Of a DNA stretch of 64,000 nucleotides, positions 18,122 through 25,939 are shown in pieces. The notes under the pieces are model-generated. The model did not search any database, was not told the DNA's origin, and saw nothing but the letters and a program-made list of their open reading frames with translations. The stretch's first letter is position 1. The number at the start of each line of letters is the position of its first letter. Source of the stretch: Silvimonas terrae (GTDB lineage Bacteria; Pseudomonadota; Gammaproteobacteria; Burkholderiales; Chitinibacteraceae); contig NZ_JACHHN010000009.1 of the NCBI RefSeq assembly GCF_014202765.1, forward strand, positions 62,001 through 126,000. Reading direction: 5' to 3'. A program made the position numbers and the translations under genes.

Positions 18122-19024
18122 ATGTTCAAACTTGTGCCCGCCGCGCTTGCCCTTGCTGCCCTGTGTAGCATGTCCCTTGCCCACGCCGAAGAACTGACCG
18201 GCACCCTCAAGAAGGTCAAGGAAAGCGGCGAGATCGTCGTCGGCGTCCGTGATTCTTCCATTCCGTTTGCGTACTACGACAACCAGCAAAAGCCGGTTGG
18301 TTACGCCATGGACCTGGCCGCCAAGATTGTGGATAACGTCAAAAAGACGTTGAACATGCCCAACCTGAACGTGCGTTATAACCTGGTGACATCCCAGACC
18401 CGTATTCCGCTGGTGACCAATGGCACGGTGGACTTTGAGTGCGGCTCTACCACCAACAACGTAGAACGCCAGAAACAAGTGGCTTTCTCGGTCGGCATGT
18501 TTGAAATCGGCACCCGTATCCTTGTGAGCAAGAAGTCCGGCATCAAGGATTTCTCTGATCTGGCGGGCAAGAACGTGGTGACCACGGCCGGTACGACTTC
18601 AGAGCGCCTCCTGAAGGCCATGAATGTCGACAAGAAAATGAACATGAACATCATCAGCGCCAAGGATCACGGCGAGTCGTTCCTGATGCTGGAATCGGGC
18701 CGCGCTGTGGCGTTCATGATGGATGACGCGCTGCTGGCTGGCGAAATGGCCAAGGCCAAGAGCCCGTCTGACTGGACCATCGTCGGCAAGCCGCAATCGT
18801 ACGAGATCTACGGTTGCTCCATGCGCCGTGAAGACCCGCAATTCAAGAAAGTGGTCGATGATGCGTTGAAGGCCACTTACAAGTCTGGTGAAGTCAACAA
18901 GATGTACACCAAGTGGTTCCAGCAACCGATTCCGCCCAAGGGTCTGAATCTGAATTTCCCGATGAGTGATGAACTCAAGCAACTGATTGCCAACCCGACT
19001 GACAAGTCGGCGGAGCAGATGTAA
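18122..19024 (+). CDS. gltI: Glutamate/aspartate-type ABC transporter substrate-binding protein
   Basis: A 300-residue periplasmic protein. The ATG at 18122 has TGGAGA six bases upstream and opens a signal peptide ending LAHAEE. The body is a family 3 solute-binding fold: GEIVVGVRDSSIPFAY near residue 40, TNGTVDFECGSTTNN (about 100), GKNVVTTAGTTSERLL (about 150) and a C-terminal MYTKWFQQPIPPKGLNLNFPM. This matches E. coli GltI in layout and length. A terminator follows, so message for the abundant binding protein probably exceeds that for the permeases. Confidence 0.92.
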   Translation: MFKLVPAALALAALCSMSLAHAEELTGTLKKVKESGEIVVGVRDSSIPFAYYDNQQKPVGYAMDLAAKIVDNVKKTLNMPNLNVRYNLVTSQTRIPLVTNGTVDFECGSTTNNVERQKQVAFSVGMFEIGTRILVSKKSGIKDFSDLAGKNVVTTAGTTSERLLKAMNVDKKMNMNIISAKDHGESFLMLESGRAVAFMMDDALLAGEMAKAKSPSDWTIVGKPQSYEIYGCSMRREDPQFKKVVDDALKATYKSGEVNKMYTKWFQQPIPPKGLNLNFPMSDELKQLIANPTDKSAEQM

Positions 19025-19040
19025 CCGTTCTACTCCCGCA

Positions 19041-19068
19041 CAAAGGGGGCAAATCGCCCCCTTTTTTG
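19041..19068 (+). terminator. Terminator/attenuator between gltI and gltJ
   Basis: AAAGGGGGC pairs with GCCCCCTTT around AAATC and is followed by TTTTG. Such partial terminators after binding-protein genes set the ratio of binding protein to permease. Confidence 0.8.
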
Positions 19069-19228
19069 TCATAAAGAAACCAGTACGCGCCGTGGGGCCT
19101 GAATCTGTTCAGGCCCCTTCTACGGATAAGGGCGCTTGACCGGAACCAGCGCAGTCATGTGGGCAGCTTGCAATCCACAGGGCCAACCGGTTGCGGTCAA
19201 TCGCTCCAGCGTACAAGGGGGATACAAC

Positions 19229-19975
19229 ATGCATTACCACTGGGACTGGGGCGTCTTTTTCAAGCCCACCGGGGTCGGCAGCGAAATTTATCTGAACTGG
19301 TTTGTTTCCGGTTTGATGATGACGCTGGGCGTGGCGCTGTCAGCATGGGTGATCGCACTCGTTCTGGGCACCGTGCTGGGCGTTATGCGCTCGCTGCCTG
19401 GCAAGATCGCCTCGCGCATTGCCGGCGCCTATGTAGACCTGTTCCGCAATGTACCGCTGCTGGTGCAACTGTTTGTCTGGTACTACGTGATCCCGGACTG
19501 GTTGCCCGATAACTTGTCCAACTGGCTCAAGCAGGATATCTCGCCGGTCACCAACGCCTTTATCACCGTGACAGTCTGTCTGGGCCTGTTTACCGCTGCC
19601 CGCGTCTGTGAACAAGTGCGCACCGGCATCCAGGCTTTGCCCAAGGGTCAGAGCAACGCCGGCCTGGCACTGGGTTTGCCGCTGGCGCAGGTGTATCGGC
19701 ACGTGCTGTTGCCGCAAGCATTCCGTATCATTATTCCGCCGCTCACCTCGGAATTTCTGAACATCATCAAGAATTCTTCCGTGGCGTCTTTGGTGGCGCT
19801 GCCGGAACTGCTGGCGCAAACCAAGCAACTGGTGGACTTCACCGCCAACCAGTTTGAAGCATATACCGTCGGCACCCTGATTTACTTCGCCGTGAACATG
19901 CTGTTGATGTTCTTCATGCGCTGGGTGGAAAAACGCCTGCGCGTGCCAGGTCTGATTGCGCTGGGAGGCAAATAA
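19229..19975 (+). CDS. gltJ: Glutamate/aspartate-type ABC transporter permease GltJ
   Basis: Encodes 248 residues from the ATG at 19229, which follows AAGGGGGA by seven bases; the longer frame to 19136 is poorer. It is a polytopic inner-membrane protein with the HisM/ArtQ-type permease signature: VRTGIQALPKGQSNAGLALG holds the EAA-like loop that docks on the ATPase, and VLLPQAFRIIIPPL follows. It pairs with GltK, encoded directly after it; their ribosome site and start lie a few bases apart. Confidence 0.93.
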   Translation: MHYHWDWGVFFKPTGVGSEIYLNWFVSGLMMTLGVALSAWVIALVLGTVLGVMRSLPGKIASRIAGAYVDLFRNVPLLVQLFVWYYVIPDWLPDNLSNWLKQDISPVTNAFITVTVCLGLFTAARVCEQVRTGIQALPKGQSNAGLALGLPLAQVYRHVLLPQAFRIIIPPLTSEFLNIIKNSSVASLVALPELLAQTKQLVDFTANQFEAYTVGTLIYFAVNMLLMFFMRWVEKRLRVPGLIALGGK

Positions 19976-19976
19976 G

Positions 19977-20645
19977 ATGCTGCATTTTTCTGATTTGCAA
20001 GGCTCTTTGCCCGGCTTGTGGGAAGGCATGAAGGTCACCCTGCAGATGCTGATCATGGCCGTTCTTGGCGGCATGATCCTGGGCACGCTGCTGGCGCTGG
20101 CCCGTTTGTCGCACAACAAGGTGCTGGCTGCTCTCGGTGGCGCGTATGTGACGTATTTCCGCTCGATCCCCCTGTTGATGGTGATCTCGTGGTTCTACTT
20201 TGCCGTGCCGCTGATCATTGGCTGGGTGACCGGCACCAACCGCCCCATCGGCGCGTTCACCTCGTGCCTGGTGGCGTTCACCATGTTTGAGGCTGCGTAT
20301 TACGCCGAAATCGTCCGGGCCGGTATCCAGGCTATTTCTCGCGGACAAATGAACGCAGCTTATGCGCTGGGCATGACCTATGGCCAGACCATGCGTCTGG
20401 TGGTGCTGCCGCAGGCATTCCGTAAAATGACGCCGCTGCTGCTGCAACAGTCGATCATCCTGTTTCAGGACACATCACTGGTCTATGCCGTGGGCGTGCT
20501 CGACTTCTTCAACGTGGCCTATTCCAAAGGCAATATCACGGGTGAACTGCAGCAATACATCTTGCTGGCCGGTGCCGTGTATTTCGTGATCAGCTTTAGC
20601 GCTTCGCGCCTGGTGAAGCATCTGCAAAAAAGGATGACCGTATGA
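19977..20645 (+). CDS. gltK: Glutamate/aspartate-type ABC transporter permease GltK
   Basis: A 222-residue polytopic permease. The ATG at 19977 is one base past the gltJ stop, with GGGAGG upstream inside gltJ. The EAA-like loop reads VRAGIQAISRGQMNAAYALGM (about residues 110-130), followed by VVLPQAFRKMTPLLL. It forms the heterodimeric membrane channel with GltJ. Its stop overlaps the next ATG (ATGA), showing tight coupling to the second ATPase gene. Confidence 0.93.
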   Translation: MLHFSDLQGSLPGLWEGMKVTLQMLIMAVLGGMILGTLLALARLSHNKVLAALGGAYVTYFRSIPLLMVISWFYFAVPLIIGWVTGTNRPIGAFTSCLVAFTMFEAAYYAEIVRAGIQAISRGQMNAAYALGMTYGQTMRLVVLPQAFRKMTPLLLQQSIILFQDTSLVYAVGVLDFFNVAYSKGNITGELQQYILLAGAVYFVISFSASRLVKHLQKRMTV

Positions 20646-21370
20646 TTTCCATCAAGAACGTCAGCAAATGGTACGGCGACTTCCAGGTGCTGACCGATTG
20701 CTCTACCGAAGTACAAAAAGGTGAAGTGGTGGTGGTCTGCGGCCCGTCGGGCTCCGGCAAATCCACCCTCATCAAATGCGTGAACGGTCTGGAAGGCTTC
20801 CAGCAAGGCACCATTACGGTTGATGGCATTTCGGTGGGCGATCCCAAAACCAACCTGCCCAAACTGCGCAGCCGTGTGGGCATGGTGTTCCAGCACTTTG
20901 AACTGTTCCCGCATCTGACCATTACCGAGAACCTGGCGCTGGCGCAGATCAAGGTCCTGGGTCGCAGCAAGGATGCCGCGATCGACAAAGGCCTGAAGCT
21001 GCTGGACCGCGTGGGTCTGAAAGCGCACGCGCACAAGCACCCGGGTCAGCTCTCTGGGGGCCAGCAACAACGTGTCGCCATTGCCCGCGCGCTGGCCATG
21101 GACCCGATCGCCATGCTGTTCGATGAGCCGACTTCCGCGCTGGACCCGGAAATGATCAACGAGGTGCTGGATGTCATGGTGGAACTGGCCAAAGAAGGCA
21201 TGACCATGATGTGCGTAACCCACGAAATGGGCTTTGCCCGCAAAGTGGCTAACCGCGTGATCTTTATGGATCGCGGCCAGATCATTGAAGATGCCAAAAA
21301 GGATGAATTCTTCGGCAGCCCGCGCTCTGAGCGTGCCCAGGCATTTTTGTCGAAGATTCTGGCGCACTGA
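20642..21370 (+). CDS. gltL: Glutamate/aspartate-type ABC transporter ATP-binding protein GltL
   Basis: A 242-residue ATPase: Walker [10 protein letters not shown], signature [16 protein letters not shown], Walker [12 protein letters not shown], switch His in [11 protein letters not shown]. The four-base overlap with gltK makes this the obvious partner of GltJK. It is clearly paralogous to the ATPase at 17167-17907 (same domain limits and near-identical motifs) but diverges in the helical domain, so the pair is not a very recent duplicate. Confidence 0.93.
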   Translation: MISIKNVSKWYGDFQVLTDCSTEVQKGEVVVVCGPSGSGKSTLIKCVNGLEGFQQGTITVDGISVGDPKTNLPKLRSRVGMVFQHFELFPHLTITENLALAQIKVLGRSKDAAIDKGLKLLDRVGLKAHAHKHPGQLSGGQQQRVAIARALAMDPIAMLFDEPTSALDPEMINEVLDVMVELAKEGMTMMCVTHEMGFARKVANRVIFMDRGQIIEDAKKDEFFGSPRSERAQAFLSKILAH

Positions 21371-21393
21371 TCTTCATCGCAGAAAGCGCAAAG

Positions 21394-21427
21394 AAAAAGC
21401 CACGGTCAATGCCGTGGCTTTTTTTGT
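21394..21427. terminator. Terminator between gltL and the convergent Spy-like gene
   Basis: AAAAAGCCACGG pairs with CCGTGGCTTTTT around a short AT-rich loop; A and T runs on the two sides let it serve both converging genes. Confidence 0.87.
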
Positions 21428-21468
21428 TTTGCCTTAAAGGCGCCTGAGCGGGCACCCTGGCTCACTGC

Positions 21469-21984
21469 TTACTGTTGAGGCGCAGCGCCCTTCTGGTCGT
21501 GCTTGGCGCGCCATTGTTCCATTTTGGCTTCGCGCTCTTTCATCTTGGCTTGCAGTTGTTGCTGCTGTGCCGGAGTCAGCACGGCGTAGAGCTGATGCTG
21601 GAACTTGATGCGGGCAGCGCGGCCAGCCACCATTTGCTGGGCGTCAGCCTGGGCCAGTTGATCTGCCTTGGCGTCGCTGTAATCCGGCGAGAACAACAAA
21701 GCCTGTTCTTGCTGGTGCGAGGCACGCATGCCGTCCATTTCCTGTTTCATGTTGGCGCGGTTGGCTTGCATCAATTGCTTGATCTGGGCTTTTTGCGCGT
21801 CAGTCAGATTCAGGTCTTTGAAGAAAAAGCCATCGTGCGGGCCATGTGGGCCACCGCGCATGTGATGCCCCGGCGGCGGAGGCGGATTACCGCCGGCGGC
21901 ATCGTCAGCAAACGCGGCAGTCACGGCACCACCCAGTGCCACGGCGGCCACCAGGGCGGTCAGCAGGTTGCGGGTCTTGAACAT
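21469..21984 (-). CDS. Spy/CpxP-family periplasmic protein
   Basis: A 171-residue protein with a signal peptide ending TAAFADD, a Pro/Gly/His-rich stretch (about residues 30-50) and an all-helical body. Two LTxxQ-type motifs are visible: LTDAQKAQIKQLM (about 60) and LTPAQQQQLQAKM (about 135). This motif marks the Spy/CpxP/CnxR group of periplasmic chaperones and stress sensors. CpxRA-type genes lie 0.8 kb away on the other strand, so it may be a target or modulator of that system, as CpxP is in E. coli. A GTAAA-N5-GTATC sequence lies 118 bases upstream of its start. Confidence 0.82.
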   Translation of the reverse strand: MFKTRNLLTALVAAVALGGAVTAAFADDAAGGNPPPPPGHHMRGGPHGPHDGFFFKDLNLTDAQKAQIKQLMQANRANMKQEMDGMRASHQQEQALLFSPDYSDAKADQLAQADAQQMVAGRAARIKFQHQLYAVLTPAQQQQLQAKMKEREAKMEQWRAKHDQKGAAPQQ

Positions 21985-22101
21985 GGTTCACTCCTTTGTA
22001 GACAACTTTGTGTTTTATCGGGTCTGGCAGAACTCTGCCGGCGATGTTTGCATTATCCGGCGGCTCTTTGTTAAGTGGTGTCAAGCGATTGAAAAGATGA
22101 A

Positions 22102-22116
22102 GTAAAGTTAAGTATC
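22102..22116 (-). promoter_or_regulatory. Possible CpxR/MisR-type site upstream of the Spy-like gene
   Basis: GTAAA and GTATC separated by five bases, close to the E. coli CpxR consensus of two GTAAA repeats five bases apart. It reads on the plus strand, 118 bases before the start of the minus-strand Spy-like gene. A similar GTAAAG occurs twice before the regulator gene. This is a short motif and could be chance. Confidence 0.3.
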
Positions 22117-22144
22117 AGCCCTTTTCAACCGCCGTTTTGCGGTA

Positions 22145-22468
22145 TCAACCGCGCCGGCCATCATGCCAGCCGTTATCGTGGTGGTTATCCCAGTGTTGCG
22201 GGGCCGGGCGGTAGTAAACAGGGCGTGGCGCGACGTACACCGGACGCGGGGCGTAATAAACCGGACGTGGTGCGTAGTAAACCGGGCGAGGGGCCACGAC
22301 CACGGGCGGGGCGTAGTAGACCGGTGCCGGGGCCACCACCACCGGTGCAACGGCAACCGGCAGACCCAGACCGATGCTGACCGATACATGCCCGCCGGCC
22401 ATGGCAGGTGCAGCGGCAAAGCCGGCTGCGACTACAACTGCGCCAATCAGGTATTTAATCTTCAACAT
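22145..22468 (-). CDS. Small secreted Tyr/Pro/Val repeat protein
   Basis: Encodes 107 residues from the ATG at 22468 (MLKIKYLIG). A signal peptide ends near APAMAGG. The mature part contains at least four copies of a seven-residue unit of the form APRPVYY, preceded by Val/Pro-rich APVYYAPPVVV, and ends with a His/Asp/Gly-rich tail. The DNA repeats with a 21-base period. YXAP-type repeat proteins of this kind occur in many proteobacteria as uncharacterised envelope proteins; I cannot assign a role. It lies between the Spy-like gene and the CpxR-like gene, so stress-linked expression is plausible. Confidence 0.7.
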   Translation of the reverse strand: MLKIKYLIGAVVVAAGFAAAPAMAGGHVSVSIGLGLPVAVAPVVVAPAPVYYAPPVVVAPRPVYYAPRPVYYAPRPVYVAPRPVYYRPAPQHWDNHHDNGWHDGRRG

Positions 22469-22778
22469 GGTGATCTCCAGATAATGTGATTTAGCCATTT
22501 CACGACCGGGGCGTTGTGTTGCTGGCCGTTGTCGTGTGGCGTGATTTCACTATGCGCGACCACTTGGTAAAGGTGGGTTATCAAAGTGCAAAGATTGCGT
22601 AAAGGAGGCCGGTTCTGACTGGTTTATGGGTACCAAATCGGCGAAGATGTGAACCGGATCACGCGCAATTGGCAGCGACAAACATCTTGATCCTGCGGCG
22701 TTTATCCTCTGCGGCCTGGCTGGCGTGTTGAGAAAAAACGACCGGCCGCGATACCAATAAGCTCTCAGGGAAAACATC
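22469..22778. promoter_or_regulatory. Divergent promoter region between the repeat-protein gene and the CpxR-like gene
   Basis: No gene is visible in this 310-base stretch. It holds two GTAAAG hexamers (22567-22572 and 22599-22604), the second preceded by GCAAAGATTGC, which together look like half-sites of a CpxR/MisR-type regulator and would allow autoregulation. A terminator is not seen. Confidence 0.35.
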
Positions 22779-23468
22779 ATGCGTATTTTGCTGGTGGACG
22801 ACGATAACGAACTTTGCACCATGCTCAAGGAATACCTCGGCACCGAGGGCTTTGAGGCAGATGCCGTGCATGACGGCGAGGCCGGCGTGGCCGCCGCGTT
22901 GTCGGGCAAATACGCCATCATGGTGCTCGATGTCATGATGCCGCGCATGGGCGGCATTGAAACATTGCGACAAATCCGCGAGAAAAGCCGCATTCCCGTG
23001 ATCATGCTGACCGCCAAGGGCGATGACATTGACCGCATTATCGGGCTGGAACTGGGCGCGGATGACTATGTACCCAAGCCCTGTCAGCCACGGGAACTGG
23101 TGGCGCGGTTACGCGCCATTTTGCGCCGCACCGGCAATATGGAAACCACGGAAGAAGACCTTAACATTCCGCTGGTCTCTGGCGCCTTGCAGTTGCATCC
23201 GGCCTATCGGCGCGCAGAGCTGGATGGCATACCGCTGGATCTGACCAGCTCGGAGTTCAACCTGCTGGAAATGCTGTTGCGTGCGCAAGGCAAAGTACTC
23301 AACAAGAATGAATTGTGCGAACAAGCGCTGGGGCGACCCTTCACGCGCTATGACCGCAGCGTGGATGTGCATATGAGCAATCTGCGGCAAAAACTGGGTA
23401 ACTATCCGGATGGCCGGACGCCGATCCAGACCGTGCGCGGGATTGGTTATCAGTGGCAAGCCGAATAA
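22779..23468 (+). CDS. OmpR-family response regulator, CpxR/MisR-like
   Basis: Encodes 229 residues. The receiver domain (1-115) has the acidic pair in LVDDDNE, the phospho-acceptor Asp in LDVMMPRMGG (about residue 53), and the switch Lys in DDYVPKPCQPREL, with Cys where most relatives have Phe. The winged-helix DNA-binding domain (about 130-229) ends in TVRGIGYQW. Sequence layout resembles CpxR of E. coli and MisR of Neisseria. It is followed after 47 bases by its sensor kinase gene. The nearby Spy-like gene supports a role in envelope stress. Confidence 0.88.
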   Translation: MRILLVDDDNELCTMLKEYLGTEGFEADAVHDGEAGVAAALSGKYAIMVLDVMMPRMGGIETLRQIREKSRIPVIMLTAKGDDIDRIIGLELGADDYVPKPCQPRELVARLRAILRRTGNMETTEEDLNIPLVSGALQLHPAYRRAELDGIPLDLTSSEFNLLEMLLRAQGKVLNKNELCEQALGRPFTRYDRSVDVHMSNLRQKLGNYPDGRTPIQTVRGIGYQWQAE

Positions 23469-23515
23469 CGCATCCGCATCCATCCGTCTCCACCTCCTGC
23501 CCTGTCCGAGCCTGA

Positions 23516-24925
23516 ATGAAAATGCCCAAAGGTCGTCTGTTCTGGAAAATCCTGATCGGATTCTGGCTCACGCTGATTTGCGTGTTCTTTGGCGTAGCCG
23601 CCATTTTTGCCATTTACGATGAACAACGCGCCGGCATGCAAGATGCGCTGGCCACCAACCCGCGCATGTCGGTGTTGACCACCTCTACCGCCAGCGTGCT
23701 GCATTACGGTGGCGTGGAAGCACTGCGGGAAGTGACGCGCAGCTGGCCGCGCTTTGCCAAATCCAACCTGCTGGCGGTGGATGAAGACGGCAAAGACGTA
23801 TTTGGTCGCCCGGTGCCGGCGCGGGCGCTGGCCATGGCACGCGACTATCTGAAAAACACGCCCCGCCCGGTCGAAGGCGAACCCGATCAAAGCATGCCCA
23901 GCGTATTGCAGACGCAAACGCCGGATCATCGCAATTTGATGATCTTTGCTGTGCTGGATGAAAACATGGTGCGCCGGACGCCGCCGCGCCAATGGTTACC
24001 GCCACAGATGCTCTGGCTGGGTGCGTTTGGCAGTCTGATTTTCAGTGCATTGCTGGCCTGGTATCTGACCCGCCCCATCCGGCTGTTACAACGCGCATTC
24101 GACCGCGTCGCCAATGGCGACCTGGATGAACGCATCGCCCCGCGCATGGGCCGCCGCCGTGATGAAATTGCGGACCTGGGCCACGATTTTGACCGCATGG
24201 CAGAACGGCTCAAGCAACTGGTCCACTCACAGCGCCAGCTCTTGCACGATGTCTCCCACGAACTGCGCTCGCCACTGGCGCGTTTGCAAGTGTCGGTGGG
24301 CCTTGCGCGCAAACAACCGGACAACCTGATCACCAGTCTTGACCGGATTGAGCGTGAATCCAGACGGCTGGATGAACTGGTGGGTGAACTGCTCACCCTT
24401 TCCCGCCTGGAAGCCGCTGGCGCGGGCGATCCGGACCATTACTTCGACATGATCGAACTCTTGGACACCATCGTCGCCGATGCGCGTTTTGAAGCGGAAA
24501 ACGCGGGCGTAGAGATTGAGCTGGCCATGGACCCCGCCCTGACCAACCAGGAAGCCATTTTGCCGGGCCGGGCCGAGCCGCTCTATCGCGCGGTGGAAAA
24601 CGTGGTGCGCAATGCGCTCAAATACTCTCGGCCTGGCCAGCGCATTGATATGGCCGTGACCCTGGCCGATGAAGGCCACACGCTGGAAATCAACGTCTCC
24701 GACCAGGGCCCTGGTGCGCCGGAAGAACAGTTGGGGCTGATGTTCCAGCCCTTTGTCCAGCTGGATGGCGAAAACCGGCAGCCCGGTTACGGGCTGGGCC
24801 TGGCCATTGCCCAGCGCGCAGTCCAGGCGCATGGCGGCACCATCATCGCCACCAATCGTGCCGAAGGCGGCCTGACCATGATCATCCGCCTGCCACTGCA
24901 AGCCGGCCTGACTGCCGCCGCCTGA
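23516..24925 (+). CDS. Sensor histidine kinase, CpxA/MisS-like
   Basis: Encodes 469 residues. Transmembrane helix 1 lies at about residues 10-32 and helix 2 at about 165-182, enclosing a periplasmic sensor of about 130 residues. Then HAMP (TRPIRLLQRAFDRVANGDLDERI), the phospho-acceptor His in HDVSHELRSPLARLQ (about residue 246), the N box NVVRNALKYS, DQGPGAP and GYGLGLAIA of the ATPase domain. All catalytic parts are intact. It is paired with the regulator upstream. The call as CpxA-like rests on the pairing and on the HAMP-DHp sequence. Confidence 0.88.
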   Translation: MKMPKGRLFWKILIGFWLTLICVFFGVAAIFAIYDEQRAGMQDALATNPRMSVLTTSTASVLHYGGVEALREVTRSWPRFAKSNLLAVDEDGKDVFGRPVPARALAMARDYLKNTPRPVEGEPDQSMPSVLQTQTPDHRNLMIFAVLDENMVRRTPPRQWLPPQMLWLGAFGSLIFSALLAWYLTRPIRLLQRAFDRVANGDLDERIAPRMGRRRDEIADLGHDFDRMAERLKQLVHSQRQLLHDVSHELRSPLARLQVSVGLARKQPDNLITSLDRIERESRRLDELVGELLTLSRLEAAGAGDPDHYFDMIELLDTIVADARFEAENAGVEIELAMDPALTNQEAILPGRAEPLYRAVENVVRNALKYSRPGQRIDMAVTLADEGHTLEINVSDQGPGAPEEQLGLMFQPFVQLDGENRQPGYGLGLAIAQRAVQAHGGTIIATNRAEGGLTMIIRLPLQAGLTAAA

Positions 24926-24931
24926 CGCGGG

Positions 24932-25204
24932 TCAGGGCGCTACCACCGGCTCGGTGGCATGCACCGTGGCCGTCTGTGTCGGTGTGGCCACAGGGGCCCC
25001 TGTGGCCTTGTCGATCGCCCAGCCCGCGCCGTTCACGCCCGCCTTGCCTACATCCCACGCAACGCCAGCGGTGGTCGTCGCAACATTGACCGTCGTCGCC
25101 GCGACGTTGACTGCGGCGGCACCGACCGCCACCGTGGTGGTGACCACGCTACACGCGGATAAGGACACGACGATCAGGGCTGCGGCCAGGAACTGCAATT
25201 TCAT
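24932..25204 (-). CDS. Small lipoprotein of unknown function
   Basis: Encodes 90 residues from the ATG at 25204 (MKLQFLAAAL). The lipobox is LSAC with Cys18, so the product should be a lipid-anchored periplasmic or outer-membrane protein. The mature part is mostly Ala/Val/Thr with repeats of the form VNVATTT, a pattern seen in many small lipoproteins of unknown role. It converges with the kinase gene, with six bases between stop codons. Confidence 0.7.
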   Translation of the reverse strand: MKLQFLAAALIVVSLSACSVVTTTVAVGAAAVNVAATTVNVATTTAGVAWDVGKAGVNGAGWAIDKATGAPVATPTQTATVHATEPVVAP

Positions 25205-25939
25205 ATGTTCTTTGCTCATCTAATTTGTTAATTGGGCCAGTGGCCCTTGTTGCCTGTATACAAATGACATTAGCGGCAGGTTCTTTTGCCGTTGGCGTTG
25301 CTTTTGATTCTCGGGGTTGCCTTTGACGTTCTCCCCCGTTAAAGCCCAGCGCCGAGGAAGTGGAGGGAGACCCAAGGCTCCCGACCGACGGAGGGGGCCG
25401 CCGAGGTGGAAGCCCGTAGGGCCGCCACCCCGCTGCTACTGCCATCTGGTATGCCGGCGCCTTTGTGGGGGTACCCACCAAGGGGCAGGCTGGGGTCGCC
25501 TTTCTTTGCCTACTTTCTTTGGGGCCGCCGAGGTGGCGAAGCAAGTTGCACGATAAATGTGTACTGCAAATTAGGGTGCTCCGGCCACCGCCGGTATCAA
25601 ACGCTTTTAAACCCCGCGCCGTCAGGCGCTAACAACCATTGCAATGGTGGATTATCGCTAACGCTCCGAATCCACCCTACGCTCACAACAATATGAACCC
25701 GGTCCGCCACCCCGGCCTTGCGGCCTCCATCCGGGCTACCAAGTGGTGCTCGGCCAAGGCCACCTGTGGCGGCCAGACTGGATTCCGGCGCAAGGCCAAT
25801 GACGAGTCAGTGGCCGAACAACGTCCGGAGTGCCTGGTCAGCCTGCCAAAAACCACCCGTGGCAGCCCTGCCCGCTTCCCACCGCCGCGGGAATGACCAG
25901 GCAGTACACCTGGCCATGTTCCCCGCAGCAAAAAACCCG
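25205..25939. repeat. 735-base gene-free block made of several extragenic repeat types
   Basis: No convincing gene. From left to right it holds a GC-rich tract with GAGGTGG...CCGCCACC segments; a GGGGTCGCCTTTCTTTGCCTA element near 25490 of a type seen between genes in many beta- and gammaproteobacteria; a GGTGGATTA...AATCCACC palindrome at about 25648-25677; a CTCCATCCGGGCTAC unit at 25725-25739, identical to one at 40525-40539; and a CTGGATTCCGGCGCAAGG unit at 25778-25795, shared with 33940-33957. Short open frames here translate into the low-complexity peptides typical of such repeats, so I do not call them genes. Confidence 0.65.

Noticed and set aside
25149-25556. Open frames of 79-131 codons on both strands in the repeat block
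   Set aside because: They overlap extragenic repeat units and give Arg/Pro/Gly-rich peptides of the kind such repeats produce; no ribosome sites.
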